A stretch of DNA of 64,000 nucleotides from Flavobacterium sp. TR2 (GTDB taxonomy: Bacteria > Bacteroidota > Bacteroidia > Flavobacteriales > Flavobacteriaceae), in the NCBI RefSeq assembly GCF_025252405.1, contig NZ_CP104307.1:2852001-2916000 (forward strand), read 5' to 3'. The notes under the pieces are model-generated. The model was not told the origin of the DNA. It saw only the letters and a list, made by a program, of their open reading frames with translations, and did no database searches. The position numbers and the translations under genes were made by a program. Position 1 is the first letter of the stretch. Each line of letters opens with the position of its first letter. Below, piece after piece: positions 51,929 through 62,234 of the stretch.

Positions 51929-54574
51929 ATGTCTGAAGGAGAAAAGTTAATTCCTATTAACATAGAGGATGAAATGAAGTCAGCTTACATCGATTATTCG
52001 ATGTCAGTAATTGTATCGAGAGCACTTCCTGATGTTAGAGATGGCTTGAAACCAGTGCATCGAAGAGTTCTTTACGGAATGTATGATTTGGGTGTAACAT
52101 CAAGATCTGCCCACAAAAAGTCTGCGAGAATTGTAGGGGAGGTTCTGGGTAAGTATCACCCGCACGGTGATATCTCTGTTTATGATGCAATGGTGCGTAT
52201 GGCGCAGGAATGGAGTATGCGTTATTTATTAGTTGACGGACAGGGTAACTTTGGTTCTGTTGATGGTGACAGTCCTGCAGCAATGCGTTATACTGAGGCC
52301 AGAATGCGTAAAATTTCTGAAGAGATTATGGCCGATATCGAAAAAGAAACAGTTGATTTTCAATTGAACTTTGACGATACAATATATGAGCCAAAAGTAA
52401 TGCCAACAAGAGTTCCTACTTTATTAGTAAATGGAGCAACAGGTATTGCAGTTGGTATGGCGACCAATATGCCGCCACACAATTTAACTGAAGTTATCAA
52501 TGGTACTTTAGCTTACCTTGATAATAATGATATTGAAGTTGATGAGTTAATGACTCACATCAAAGCTCCAGATTTCCCGACTGGAGGTATTATCTACGGA
52601 TACGAAGGAGTTCGTGAAGCTTTTAAAACTGGTAGAGGGCGTATTGTAATGCGCGCTAAAGTTGGTTTTGAAGAAGTAGACGGAAGAGAATGCATCATCG
52701 TTACTGAAATTCCATACCAAGTTAACAAAGCCGAAATGATCAAACGTACGGCTGATTTGGTTAACGAGAAAAAAATTGAAGGTATTGCCAATATCCGCGA
52801 TGAGTCGGATAGAAGCGGTATGCGTATCGTTTATATCTTAAAACGTGATGCTACACCAAACGTAGTCTTAAATACGTTATACAAATACACTCAATTACAG
52901 TCTTCTTTTAGTGTAAACAACATTGCATTAGTAAAAGGACGTCCTCAATTATTGAATCTGAAAGACATGATTCACTACTTTATTGAGCACCGTCACGATG
53001 TAGTAGTGAGAAGAACACAATTCGAATTGCGTAAAGCAGAAGAAAGAGCGCATATCTTAGAAGGATTGATCATTGCTTCTGACAATATCGACGAAGTAAT
53101 TGCGTTAATTAGAGGTTCTAAAAACACAGATGAAGCAAGAGAAAAATTAATTGAAAGATTTAAGCTTTCTGATATTCAAGCTCGTGCAATTGTTGAGATG
53201 CGTTTGCGTCAGTTAACAGGTCTGGAGCAAGATAAATTAAGAGCTGAGTTTGAAGAATTGATGAAGTTAATCGAGCACTTAAAAGCTTTATTAGCAGACA
53301 TTAATTTAAGAATTGACTTGATTAAAGAAGAGCTTACAGAAATTCGCGATAAATATGGTGATGATCGCCGTTCTCAAATCGAATATTCTGGAGGAGATGT
53401 AAGTATTGAAGATTTAATTGCAGACGAAAATGTAGTAATTACTATTTCGCACGCAGGTTACATCAAACGTACAAACTTATCTGAGTACAAAACTCAAAAC
53501 AGAGGAGGAGTTGGACAGAAGAGTGCAGGTACAAGAGATCAAGATTTCTTGGAGCATATGTTCGTGGCAACAAATCACCAATATATGATGTTCTTTACTC
53601 AAAAAGGAAAATGTTTCTGGATGCGTGTTTATGAAATTCCAGAAGGAAGCAAAACGGCAAAAGGTAGAGCAATTCAGAACTTGGTAAACATTGAAAGCGA
53701 TGATAAAGTAAAAGCTTTCATTTGTACGCAAGACTTAAAAGATAAAGATTATATCAATACGCATAACCTTGTTATGGTGACAAAACAAGGTCAGGTTAAG
53801 AAAACTTCTTTAGAGAAATATTCTAAACCAAGAGCAAATGGTGTAGCTGCAATTACCATTAAAGAAGGTGATGAGCTAATTGGTGCTCAGTTGACAAACG
53901 GAGAAAGCCAGATTATCTTAGCAGTTAAATCTGGTAAATTGGTTCGTTTTGAAGAAACTAAAACACGTCCGATGGGAAGAACGGCTTCTGGAGTTCGTGG
54001 AATTACTTTAAAAGACGAAACAGATGAAGTAATCGGAATGGTTACGGTTGATAAAAATGATATTTCTACATCTCAGATCTTAGTGGTAACTGAAAACGGG
54101 TACGGAAAACGTACGAAATTGGTAGACGACGACGGAGAAGATGTGTATAGAATCACAAACCGTGGAGGTAAAGGGGTTAAAACGCTTAACATCACGGAGA
54201 AAACAGGTAAGCTGATTTCTATCAACGCGGTTACAGATGCAGACGATTTAATGATTATCAACAAGTCTGGATTAACGATTAGAATGGCAATCGAAGACTT
54301 GCGTGTTATGGGACGTGCAACTCAAGGTGTCCGATTGATTAACCTTAAAGGTAAAGATTCTATCGCTGCTGTAACAACAGTAATGAAAGATGATGCAGAA
54401 GAAGTAGAAGTAGATGAAGACGGAAACGTAATCGAATCTGCAATCGAGAGAGTGAAGCCAGATATGGAAGTTCTTGAAGATGACGGATCTGCAGAAGATG
54501 ACGATGACGCCGATGATGAGGAAGCAGAAGATGAAGACGATGCTGAGGCAGACGACGAAGAATCTGAAGAATAA
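51929..54574 (+). CDS. gyrA: DNA gyrase subunit A
   Basis: 881 residues. Breakage-reunion domain: active-site Tyr121 in [10 protein letters not shown]; the quinolone-determining region reads [15 protein letters not shown], with Ile82 at the position equivalent to E. coli Ser83 and Asp86 equivalent to Asp87. Six C-terminal beta-propeller blades follow, including the GyrA-box QNRGGVGQK (QRGGRG-type). The last ~45 residues are an almost pure Asp/Glu tail. Works with GyrB to introduce negative supercoils. The next gene starts 37 bases downstream and may be co-transcribed. Confidence 0.97.
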   Translation: MSEGEKLIPINIEDEMKSAYIDYSMSVIVSRALPDVRDGLKPVHRRVLYGMYDLGVTSRSAHKKSARIVGEVLGKYHPHGDISVYDAMVRMAQEWSMRYLLVDGQGNFGSVDGDSPAAMRYTEARMRKISEEIMADIEKETVDFQLNFDDTIYEPKVMPTRVPTLLVNGATGIAVGMATNMPPHNLTEVINGTLAYLDNNDIEVDELMTHIKAPDFPTGGIIYGYEGVREAFKTGRGRIVMRAKVGFEEVDGRECIIVTEIPYQVNKAEMIKRTADLVNEKKIEGIANIRDESDRSGMRIVYILKRDATPNVVLNTLYKYTQLQSSFSVNNIALVKGRPQLLNLKDMIHYFIEHRHDVVVRRTQFELRKAEERAHILEGLIIASDNIDEVIALIRGSKNTDEAREKLIERFKLSDIQARAIVEMRLRQLTGLEQDKLRAEFEELMKLIEHLKALLADINLRIDLIKEELTEIRDKYGDDRRSQIEYSGGDVSIEDLIADENVVITISHAGYIKRTNLSEYKTQNRGGVGQKSAGTRDQDFLEHMFVATNHQYMMFFTQKGKCFWMRVYEIPEGSKTAKGRAIQNLVNIESDDKVKAFICTQDLKDKDYINTHNLVMVTKQGQVKKTSLEKYSKPRANGVAAITIKEGDELIGAQLTNGESQIILAVKSGKLVRFEETKTRPMGRTASGVRGITLKDETDEVIGMVTVDKNDISTSQILVVTENGYGKRTKLVDDDGEDVYRITNRGGKGVKTLNITEKTGKLISINAVTDADDLMIINKSGLTIRMAIEDLRVMGRATQGVRLINLKGKDSIAAVTTVMKDDAEEVEVDEDGNVIESAIERVKPDMEVLEDDGSAEDDDDADDEEAEDEDDAEADDEESEE

Positions 54575-54611
54575 ATAAAAAACAAAAAATTAAATACAAA
54601 CAAATATCATT

Positions 54612-55880
54612 ATGAAAAGTAAATATGTAATACTTGCATCAGCATTACTGATCTCTGTAGCTACGTTTGCTCAAAAAGATCAAATTAAAAATGCTGAAAA
54701 AGCATTAAAAGGTGGGGATGCGCAAGGTGCTCTTACACAATTGAAAGATGCGGAGAGCTTAATTGCAAACGCAAAAGATACAGAACAAGCACAATATTAT
54801 TTTGTTCAAGGAAATGCTTTTCTTGAGCTTGCTAATAAAAAAGTAGAGGAAAGCAAAAACTTGCTGGCAGCAGCAAGCAGCTACAGTAAATTAATCGAGG
54901 TAGAAAAAACTTCTGGAAAACAAAAATATTCTACACAAGCTGCAGCATCAATTGCAAACATTAAAGGATTATTGATTAACTCTGCAATTGCTGATACGCA
55001 AGCAAGCAAGCACGTTGAGGGTGCAAAGAAATTGTACGAAGCATACCAATTGGACAAAAAGGATACTATTAACTTGTATTACGCGGCTTCTACAGCTGTA
55101 AACTCACAAGATTTTGACCTTGCTCTGCCAATGTACGAAGAGTTGAAAAAATTAAACTATTCTGGAAAAGGAACTTTATATCTAGCTGTAAACAAAGCTA
55201 ACGGAAATGAAGATAACTTTGCTAATGCTAAAGAAAGAGATTTAGCTGTTAAATTAGGTACTCACGAAAAACCTAAAACTGAAGCTATTCCTTCAAAAAG
55301 AGGAGAAATCTACAAAAATTTAGCCTTAATCTTAGTTCAAAAAGGACGTACTGAAGATGCTAAAAAAGCAATCGCTGATGCTAGAAAAGCAAATCCAGAA
55401 GATACTTCTTTAATCTTAACAGAAGCTAATTTATATCTTGAGACTAAAGATTTCGATATGTACAAAAAATTAGTTAATGAAGCTTTAGAGAAAGATCCTA
55501 AAAATGCTGATTTAGTATTCAATTTAGGTGTTATTAGCGCAGGAGCTAAAAACAATGCTGATGCTGAGAAATATTACTTAAGAGCAATTGAAATCAATCC
55601 TGAATATACAAATGCTTATTTAAATCTTGCTGCTTTAAAATTAGAAGCTGAAAAACCAATCATTGATGAAATGAATAAATTGGGTACTTCTGCTAAAGAT
55701 ATGAAGCGTTACGATGTTTTAAAAGCACAAAGAGAAGCTGTTTTCAAAGGAGTTATTCCTTATCTTAAAAAAGCAAACGAGTTAGATCCTAAAAACGAAG
55801 ATGTTTCTAAAACATTATTAGGGGTTTACAGTGCTCTTGAAATGACTGCAGAAGCTAAAGCTTTAAAAGCAAAAATGTAA
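54612..55880 (+). CDS. exported tetratricopeptide repeat protein
   Basis: 422 residues with a signal peptide (MKSKYVILASALLISVATFAQ). The mature protein is helical TPR throughout, with clear units at about 240-275 (EIYKNLALILVQKGRTEDAKKAIADARKANPEDTSL), 290-320 (ALEKDPKNADLVFNLGVIS) and 325-355 (AEKYYLRAIEINPEYTNAYLNLAALKLEAE). Probably a periplasmic scaffolding protein; partner unknown. Close behind gyrA, ending at a strong terminator. Confidence 0.88.
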   Translation: MKSKYVILASALLISVATFAQKDQIKNAEKALKGGDAQGALTQLKDAESLIANAKDTEQAQYYFVQGNAFLELANKKVEESKNLLAAASSYSKLIEVEKTSGKQKYSTQAAASIANIKGLLINSAIADTQASKHVEGAKKLYEAYQLDKKDTINLYYAASTAVNSQDFDLALPMYEELKKLNYSGKGTLYLAVNKANGNEDNFANAKERDLAVKLGTHEKPKTEAIPSKRGEIYKNLALILVQKGRTEDAKKAIADARKANPEDTSLILTEANLYLETKDFDMYKKLVNEALEKDPKNADLVFNLGVISAGAKNNADAEKYYLRAIEINPEYTNAYLNLAALKLEAEKPIIDEMNKLGTSAKDMKRYDVLKAQREAVFKGVIPYLKKANELDPKNEDVSKTLLGVYSALEMTAEAKALKAKM

Positions 55881-55900
55881 TTATTAGCTTTTTAAAATAG

Positions 55901-55932
55901 AAAAAACCATCCGCCACCGCGGATGGTTTTTT
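55901..55932. terminator. bidirectional terminator between TPR gene and OsmC gene
   Basis: 14-bp perfect stem, arms 55901-55914 and 55919-55932, core ACCATCCGC / GCGGATGGT, 4-base loop, A-run before and T-run after. It lies 21 bases after the TPR gene and 8 bases after the convergent OsmC gene. Confidence 0.93.
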
Positions 55933-55939
55933 TATGTCT

Positions 55940-56359
55940 TTAACTGATTAGTTCAGCAGACAAAGTGATCGTTGTATTCAATAATTTTGAAATCGGACAG
56001 ATTTCTTTTGCTTTGGCTGCTGTTGAAGCAAATTCTTCAGCAGAAATTGATGGAACCTTGCCTTTTAAATCCAAATGGATTAATGTAATTGAACCGTCTT
56101 CAAAGGTTACTGTAGCTTCTGTGGTTAAATCGTCTGCCGTAAAACCTGCTTCGTTAAGTAAAAAGCTTAATTGCATCGTAAAACACCCAGAATGAGCTGC
56201 TGCAACTAATTCTTCTGGATTTGTGCCCACACCGTCAGCAAATCTTGTTTTAAATGACAGTTGTGCATTATCTAAAGTGGTGCTTTGCGTACTGATGGTC
56301 CCTTTTCCTTCCATACCAGTTCCTTTCCAGTTGGCGTGCGCTTTTCTTGTAAATTTCAT
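55940..56359 (-). CDS. OsmC family peroxiredoxin-like protein
   Basis: 139 residues, a stand-alone OsmC domain. N-terminal strand KFTRKAHANWKGTGMEGKGTISTQS. First redox cysteine at about residue 59 in EELVAAAHSGCFTMQLSFLL, second at about residue 119 in AKEICPISKLL. By family it reduces organic hydroperoxides with thiol donors. The missing regulator and lack of an ohrR neighbour favour OsmC over Ohr. Converges on the TPR gene. Confidence 0.92.
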   Translation of the reverse strand: MKFTRKAHANWKGTGMEGKGTISTQSTTLDNAQLSFKTRFADGVGTNPEELVAAAHSGCFTMQLSFLLNEAGFTADDLTTEATVTFEDGSITLIHLDLKGKVPSISAEEFASTAAKAKEICPISKLLNTTITLSAELIS

Positions 56360-56782
56360 CTTTTAGTTATTAAAATTAATAATTCGGTTTGTTATTAGGT
56401 TGATTGTCAAATAATAGCAATCTATCAAATATACCTAATTTTTTGCATTGTAGCTTTATCAATTTGTTAGCTCAAAGTAAAATCACAAAAAAAATGATTT
56501 GAAAGTATAGTGTCAGTGGGTGTGGTTGCTATTAAAACAAATGTCATGAAGTCAATACCCCAGAGGGGTAAAATATTTATAGAATTTTTAATAGAGACAA
56601 ATACAAAAAGCTCCAGAGGAGCGACATATTATTTTTAAAATCTATATTATATCGCTCCTCTGGAGCTTTTTACATTAATCATCTGATTTCTTGCTATAAA
56701 TATTTAGCTTCTCTGAAGCTTAAAAAAAAAGAGCTGTCTTCAGTGAAGCAGCTCCTTTGATTATTTTGTCAAAACTAGATTT
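56360..56782. other. gene-free stretch with a long hairpin
   Basis: 423 bases between osmC and the DUF349 gene. Apart from the 67-base inverted repeat at 56605-56671 and the hairpin-like AAAAAGAGCTGTCTTCAGTGAAGCAGCTCCTTT near 56729-56757 (arms GAGCTG.. / ..CAGCTC, a likely terminator for the DUF349 gene) I see only AT-rich DNA. Confidence 0.5.
56605..56671. repeat. long inverted repeat with 20-bp perfect arms
   Basis: Arms AAAAAGCTCCAGAGGAGCGA (56605-56624) and the exact inverse (56652-56671) with a 27-base AT-rich loop that starts CATATTA. Compare GGGACTACATATTA at 5106-5119. It is not placed directly behind a gene and has no simple U-tract role, so it looks like a mobile palindromic unit rather than a terminator. 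Confidence 0.85.
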
Positions 56783-58762
56783 CTATTCTTGTCCCAAGTT
56801 TCTTAATTGTTTCAATTTGTCTTTCCATACTTCAAGGCTTTCTTTGTGAATAGCGATGTTTTTGCGTACTTCTGTAACTATTGAATTTTCTTTTTTAGCA
56901 TTTTTAGTATTAGTAAAGAACTGAATGTTGTTTTCTAACTGGAAGATCTCATTTTGAACTTCCTCAATCTTACGCATAATAAAGATTTTTTCATTGTCCA
57001 ATTTACGCGTATCGTTACTGTCAGTCAGAGAATCAATGCGGTTTGCAAAACGCATCATTTCAGATTCTTTTTTGCTTAAACTTAGTTTTTCAAAAAGTGC
57101 ATCTAGTATTTTGTTGAATTTTCCCTCGATGTGTCTTCTTGAAAAAGGAACTTTTCCAAATCCTTTCCAGGTTTCAATATGTGCTTTTATGGCATCTAAA
57201 TCTGTTTTGTGTTCTCCTGTTAGCTGGAAAGCTCTTAAAACATCCAAGTAGGCTTTTTTATTGTCAAAAGCGGCCACTTCTTCGCTGTTTTCTTCAGATT
57301 TATGCTCTTTTAACTTGTCAAAATAATGGTTGCAGGAATCTTTGAATTCTTTCCAGATTTTGTCTGAGTATTTCTTCGGAACGTGTCCAATTTGTTTCCA
57401 TTCTTCCTGAATTTGTTTCATTACAGGAGTTGTGGCTTGAAAATCTGTACTTTCCTGCAGTTCTTTTGCTTTTGCAACAAGAGCCAGTTTTTTATTTAGA
57501 TTATCGTTTTGATCTTTTTTAATATCCTTATAAAACGAATTTTTGAAAGCATTGAAATTTCTAACGGCAGTTTTAAATGCTGCCCAAGTTTCTTCATTCA
57601 CTTCAGAAGGTACTTTTCCAGCTGCAAAGAACTCATTTCTTAAATCTTCAACTTTTTGAATCTGAACAAGCCATTGCGAGTGGGCGTTTACTTTTTCGCT
57701 TCCAAGAGCTTCGATTTTAGCGATAATCTCTTTTTTAACTTCAAGATTTTTTTGCTCGTTGGCTCTTTGGCTTTCAAACAAAAGTTCTCTCTTATCGTGT
57801 ATTTTTTTGGTTAACTCGCTAAACTGATTCCAAATGGCGTCACGATGTTCTTTAGAAACAGGCCCGATTTCTTCTTTCCAGATTCGGTGCAAATCCTGCA
57901 ATTCTCGGAAAGATTTGTTTACATCGGCATCGTTTACCAGTTCTTCAACGCGTGCTATAATTTTTTGTTTTAATTCTAAATTATGTTTAAAATCTAAATC
58001 TCTCGCCTCACGATCTAGATGAAGATAGTCGTAGAAATTTTCTACATGAAAATGGTAATTATTCCAAACGTGGTTGTACTTGTCTTTCGGAATAGCTCCG
58101 GCATTTTTCCATCTTTCTCTTAATTCATTGAAATGCTTAAGAGTGTCTTTGATATTTTCCTGCGGATTGATTAATTCTTTTAACTCTTCGACAATAGCCA
58201 GACGATTATCTAAATTGGTTTTTAAATTGGTCTGCAAATGTTTAAAATGAGCATTTCTTTTTTCTCTAAAAACATTATAATATTCGTCAAATTTTGATTT
58301 TAAAGGCAGATGATATTCAAATTCTTCGTTAGGATCTGGATTAGAAGCTAAGAATTCTTCTTTTTTCTCCTCTATAAGATGATGGTATTGCAGTAAGAAA
58401 GCTTTCTTAATTTCTTCTATATGATCTTTTACAGACATTACTTTATCTGCATTAACCAGTTTTTTAAGTTCGTCAACAAGAGCGTCCAGAGAAAACGTGT
58501 TGTAATCCTGCATAGGAATGTCGTGGCGTTCCTTCAGCGTTTCGTCTTCGCTTTCAGCAGCATTTGAATTTGTAATCACATCCAATGCTTCCTGATGGGC
58601 ATCTTCTTGTTTTACAGATTCATTATCAGGTTCTGTCTCTAAAGCTTCTGTCAAAGTTTCAGAATCTGATGTTTCAATTGCTTCATTCGTTACAGAATCA
58701 TTTATTTCGATTCCAGTTTTTCCGTCTGCTTCATGCAGGTTATCATTCTTTTCTTCTAACAT
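56783..58762 (-). CDS. DUF349 repeat protein
   Basis: 659 residues from the ATG at 58762; an ATG 22 codons upstream would add a hydrophobic stretch that reads through the -7 region and is unlikely. An acidic N-terminus of about 100 residues is followed by at least five helical DUF349 units of about 70 residues, each with the pattern (L)xxxWKxIGxVPKExxxxxWxxF (e.g. ELRERWKNAGAIPKDKYNHVWNNYHFH, IQEEWKQIGHVPKKYSDKIWKEF). A C-terminal coiled coil ends it. Probably cytoplasmic; role unknown to me. Confidence 0.88.
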   Translation of the reverse strand: MLEEKNDNLHEADGKTGIEINDSVTNEAIETSDSETLTEALETEPDNESVKQEDAHQEALDVITNSNAAESEDETLKERHDIPMQDYNTFSLDALVDELKKLVNADKVMSVKDHIEEIKKAFLLQYHHLIEEKKEEFLASNPDPNEEFEYHLPLKSKFDEYYNVFREKRNAHFKHLQTNLKTNLDNRLAIVEELKELINPQENIKDTLKHFNELRERWKNAGAIPKDKYNHVWNNYHFHVENFYDYLHLDREARDLDFKHNLELKQKIIARVEELVNDADVNKSFRELQDLHRIWKEEIGPVSKEHRDAIWNQFSELTKKIHDKRELLFESQRANEQKNLEVKKEIIAKIEALGSEKVNAHSQWLVQIQKVEDLRNEFFAAGKVPSEVNEETWAAFKTAVRNFNAFKNSFYKDIKKDQNDNLNKKLALVAKAKELQESTDFQATTPVMKQIQEEWKQIGHVPKKYSDKIWKEFKDSCNHYFDKLKEHKSEENSEEVAAFDNKKAYLDVLRAFQLTGEHKTDLDAIKAHIETWKGFGKVPFSRRHIEGKFNKILDALFEKLSLSKKESEMMRFANRIDSLTDSNDTRKLDNEKIFIMRKIEEVQNEIFQLENNIQFFTNTKNAKKENSIVTEVRKNIAIHKESLEVWKDKLKQLRNLGQE

Positions 58763-59012
58763 CTTAAAAATGTATAAGGTTTTTATTTTAAACAGTGCGA
58801 AAGATAGTAAAGGTGTTTCTAAATACAAAATAAATCCTTTGTTTATACGCTAATTTGCGATGAAATTCTTATTGTTTAATTTAATTTACCTGTATGATAT
58901 ATTGATTTTTGCTGTTTTATTTGATAAGATAGAAATAATATTTTTAACTGTTTTTGAACGAAAAAATAAATGAATCGCAAAAAGTGGAGTTGAATCAGCG
59001 GTTGGCTTTGAA

Positions 59013-59765
59013 TTAAAACAAAACCAAGAGGCCGACTTCTACACCGAAATTATAAGATTTTTCACCGCCAAAAGCGACGCTAGGGTGTACATAAACTAAA
59101 TTTGTTGGGGTAATTTTTCGGCCAAATTCCATAAAAGCATTATTCTGGAAGCCGTCCAAAACATAATTGTATCTGAAAGCGACATCTGTAGCAATCCAAT
59201 TTTTGCCAAAAAACCATAAAAAGTTGTTTTCCAAAAGGGTTACGCTTACGTCATTTCGGTTGCTTGATCCTGCAAAACTTTGAGAATGTTCAAGAGTTGC
59301 AATCCATAAAAATTTCTTATGATTGAAGTATTTTGCAAAAATACCGGCAGGGATAACAACCCATTTTCCGCTGCCAAAACTGGGGTCTGCTGCAGAATTT
59401 GAAATAACGCGGGTTCTAAGGCCAATGCCATTGTTTTTTTTGAAGTAGGGTATAAAACTAAGCCCAGCGCCAATATCACCAAGTCCGGTTTGATTGATAG
59501 AATTGGAATTGGTTGAAATCAAAGGCAAATCAAATCTCAAGTTCCAAGCTTTGTTGCCTATCGGCTGTAAAACGCGCAAATTTGTGGTGTTATACGAACC
59601 ATTCTTAGTATCCAGATATTCGTTGTATAATAAAATAGTCTGTAGAAAATAATGATATCTAGGCTCGGCAAACGGACTATTGCTTCTATCAATATCTTCG
59701 TCTTGGGCGGATGCAAGAACTGTAATAAGAAAAAAAATGCTAAAGTAAAGTAATTGTTTTTTCAT
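59013..59765 (-). CDS. predicted outer-membrane beta-barrel protein
   Basis: 250 residues from the ATG at 59765, where a signal peptide starts (MKKQLLYFSIFFLITVLASAQ). The rest is a series of short amphipathic strands (LQTILLYNEY, WNLRFDLPLIS, IGAGLSFIPYF, FLWIATLEHS, WIATDVAFRYNY, NFGVEVGLLVLF) ending in Phe, as outer-membrane barrels do. It resembles the MetA-pathway transporter-like barrel group; substrate unknown. It lies 43 bases behind aroE on the same strand and may be co-transcribed. Confidence 0.75.
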   Translation of the reverse strand: MKKQLLYFSIFFLITVLASAQDEDIDRSNSPFAEPRYHYFLQTILLYNEYLDTKNGSYNTTNLRVLQPIGNKAWNLRFDLPLISTNSNSINQTGLGDIGAGLSFIPYFKKNNGIGLRTRVISNSAADPSFGSGKWVVIPAGIFAKYFNHKKFLWIATLEHSQSFAGSSNRNDVSVTLLENNFLWFFGKNWIATDVAFRYNYVLDGFQNNAFMEFGRKITPTNLVYVHPSVAFGGEKSYNFGVEVGLLVLF

Positions 59766-59820
59766 AACCGTCTGCAAATGAGTAGACTAATTTACAAAAA
59801 TTACTTTAACATTTTATTTT

Positions 59821-60573
59821 TTATTTGTTCCAGATTTTCCACGCTTTTTCGGCCTGAAAAATAAGCATATCGTGCCCGTTCTTAATTACGGCGCCTTTTT
59901 CTTTTGCTTTTCGCAAGAAAGTAGTTTCTGCCGGATTGTAGATTAAATCGTAAGCAATATGCTTTTCTGTAAAAAACTCATACGGCAAATTTGGACAAGC
60001 CTCAATATTCGGACTTGTTCCAACTGGAGTACAATTGATGATGATTTGAAAGTTATCAAAAGTGGTAGCATTAATCAAATCGTAATCAATGATGTTTTCT
60101 TTTGCCTCTCTTGATACAAAAGTGTACGGAATGTCTAATTCGTCCAAAGCAAAAGCAACACCTTTAGAAGCGCCGCCAGTTCCTAAAATAAGCGCTTTTT
60201 TATGGTGAGGCTCCAATAATGGTTTTAAAGACTTTTTGAATCCGTAATAATCGGTGTTGTATCCTTTTAGTTTACCGCTTTTGGTAAATTTAATAGTATT
60301 CACAGCGCCAATTAGAGCGGCTTTTTTTGATAGTTTATCTAAGAAAGGAATAACTTGTTCTTTGTACGGAATTGTTACATTCAACCCTTTTAGATCGGGA
60401 TTATTTTTAATTAACTCTGTGAAGTAATTAATCTCAGAAATGTCAAAATTCTCGTAGCTGTTACCAGCAAAAACTTCATTATTAAATTTTTCTGTAAAGT
60501 AACCTTTTGAAAAAGAGTAGCTTATGTTGCGTCCTAATAATCCAAAACGTCTTCTCAATAAAATATCAACCAT
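59821..60573 (-). CDS. aroE: shikimate dehydrogenase
   Basis: NADPH-dependent reduction of 3-dehydroshikimate. 250 residues, somewhat shorter than E. coli AroE (272). RRRFGLLGRNISYSFSKGYFTEKF near the start, the catalytic lysine in GLNVTIPYKEQVIPFLD, GAVNTIKF, the NADP-binding ALILGTGGASKGVAFALDE, and the C-terminal GHDMLIFQAEKAWKIW. The start codon at 60573 lies two bases after the upstream TPR gene stop, so the two are translationally coupled. Confidence 0.94.
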   Translation of the reverse strand: MVDILLRRRFGLLGRNISYSFSKGYFTEKFNNEVFAGNSYENFDISEINYFTELIKNNPDLKGLNVTIPYKEQVIPFLDKLSKKAALIGAVNTIKFTKSGKLKGYNTDYYGFKKSLKPLLEPHHKKALILGTGGASKGVAFALDELDIPYTFVSREAKENIIDYDLINATTFDNFQIIINCTPVGTSPNIEACPNLPYEFFTEKHIAYDLIYNPAETTFLRKAKEKGAVIKNGHDMLIFQAEKAWKIWNK

Positions 60574-60575
60574 TC

Positions 60576-61970
60576 TTATTTACGATGTTTTTCTATATAA
60601 TTTTTAACCATTTTTTTTGCCCAAACCACTGGAAACAAATCTTCGATCAAGATGTAGTTGTCAAAGTTTAGACGTAAACCATTGCTTAAGTGAAATTTAG
60701 CTTTTGTATTGTCTTGAATCATAAAGTACAATCCTGCCAGACGGTATTCGATTTCGTTTTCTTCAGGAAAATATTCTGTTGCCTGCAATAAAGTTTGAAT
60801 AGCCGTTTCAAATTCTCCTAAAAATTGAAGAATATCAACCCAGTACAACCAAGTGTCTAATGCATAATCTCCAAATTCTACCGCTTTTCTAAAGCCAAAT
60901 TCGGCTTCTTCAAAGAAATTCATCTGTTTGTTGATTGTGGCATATCTTTTCCAGTACAAACGGTTCTGATTGTCTATTGCCAATGCTTTATTGACAAAAA
61001 ACAATGCTTTCTGGTAGTTTTTCTGGCGAAGGTGAAAATCTGTTATCGCAATCCATCCTTTGTCTAAAAGCGGATCTTCATGAACAGTCTGATTATAGTA
61101 TTGGATCGCTTTCGCTAAATTTCCAAGCTTCTCATAACATTTCCCAATTCGTAACAGCGCATACGAAGTTGCATCGTCCAATTCGATGGTTCTGTTATAG
61201 CTTTCAATTGCTTCATTGTATTTTTTAAGGCGCTCGTAAGCTTTTGCTTTTTCCATGAAAGCACCCAAAAATTCATCATCAATCAGCGTTGCATAATCAA
61301 ATGCACGAATCGCATTTTCATATTCTTTTATGCCATAATGTAGGCGTCCAAGCTGATGCCATGCAATTTCGCTGTACGGATTTCTGTTGATGTATTCGTT
61401 AAGGTAAACTATAGCTTCTTGATTTTGATCTAAAAATTCAAAACAATACACTACATTGTAGAGAGCAGATTGATCTTCCAAGTCTTCTTCGAGACATTTG
61501 ATAAAACTGTCTTTTGCCATTTCGAGATTATCCATAAAAAGATATTCCATTCCAATCAAATTATACACGTCAGCATAATCATCAGTGTATTGCAATGCGA
61601 TTTTTAACAGTTCGACCGCTTTTTCGTGCTGATCTCTTTTGGAACAGATATTGGCTTTCTGGATGTAAATTTCCTCGTTGTTAGGTTCAATTGCGTATAA
61701 CTCATTCAAAAGCTTTTCGGCAATGTCGAGTTTGTCATCATAAACTAGCATTTCTACTTGTACTAATTTTAAGCCTGTAGATTTTGGATGCTGGTCTAAT
61801 GCAAGTTTTAAGGCCTTTTTTGCTAAATTAGCCTTACCTATGTCTAAATAATGAAGAATTATTTCTTCAAATTCTTCAGAATCAAAAAAGAGTACTTTGT
61901 TGGTTTTTAACATCGACTCAAATTTGGATAGGGATAGGTTATAATCTTCTTCTTCGTTGCTCAATTGCAT
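60576..61970 (-). CDS. tetratricopeptide repeat protein
   Basis: 464 residues, cytoplasmic (no signal peptide), consisting of about 11 TPR units. Clear examples: IYIQKANICSKRDQHEKAVELLKIALQYTDDYADV, AWHQLGRLHYGIKEYENAIRAFDYATLIDDEFLGAFMEKAKAYERLKKYNEAIESYNRTIELDD, SYALLRIGKCYEKLGNLAKAIQYYNQTVHEDP. No enzymatic motif. Stop codon two bases before aroE, so the pair is an operon; functional link unknown. Confidence 0.9.
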   Translation of the reverse strand: MQLSNEEEDYNLSLSKFESMLKTNKVLFFDSEEFEEIILHYLDIGKANLAKKALKLALDQHPKSTGLKLVQVEMLVYDDKLDIAEKLLNELYAIEPNNEEIYIQKANICSKRDQHEKAVELLKIALQYTDDYADVYNLIGMEYLFMDNLEMAKDSFIKCLEEDLEDQSALYNVVYCFEFLDQNQEAIVYLNEYINRNPYSEIAWHQLGRLHYGIKEYENAIRAFDYATLIDDEFLGAFMEKAKAYERLKKYNEAIESYNRTIELDDATSYALLRIGKCYEKLGNLAKAIQYYNQTVHEDPLLDKGWIAITDFHLRQKNYQKALFFVNKALAIDNQNRLYWKRYATINKQMNFFEEAEFGFRKAVEFGDYALDTWLYWVDILQFLGEFETAIQTLLQATEYFPEENEIEYRLAGLYFMIQDNTKAKFHLSNGLRLNFDNYILIEDLFPVVWAKKMVKNYIEKHRK

Positions 61971-62234
61971 ACTTCGTATTTTTGAAATTAGCCTGTTATA
62001 AATTTAGGCAACCATATAATTGATGTAAGGATAAGAAATTAATTGTTTTGAACAATTTAATTAACAATATATGGCGTTTTTTATTCTGTTTTGGGAAGAA
62101 ATCTCCTTTATTATTAAGGGATTAACTTCGGTTTTGTCATTTTTATATTTGTATCAGAAGACTTTCTTGAAATAGAAATCGAGCGTAAAATTCTGTCGGT
62201 TTTATTAAGAGCAGTGCTCAAAAAAATATATTTT

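Noticed and set aside
54322..54603. Ser-rich minus-strand ORF at the end of gyrA
   Set aside because: It is the reverse complement of the Asp/Glu tail codons of GyrA; low-complexity artefact.
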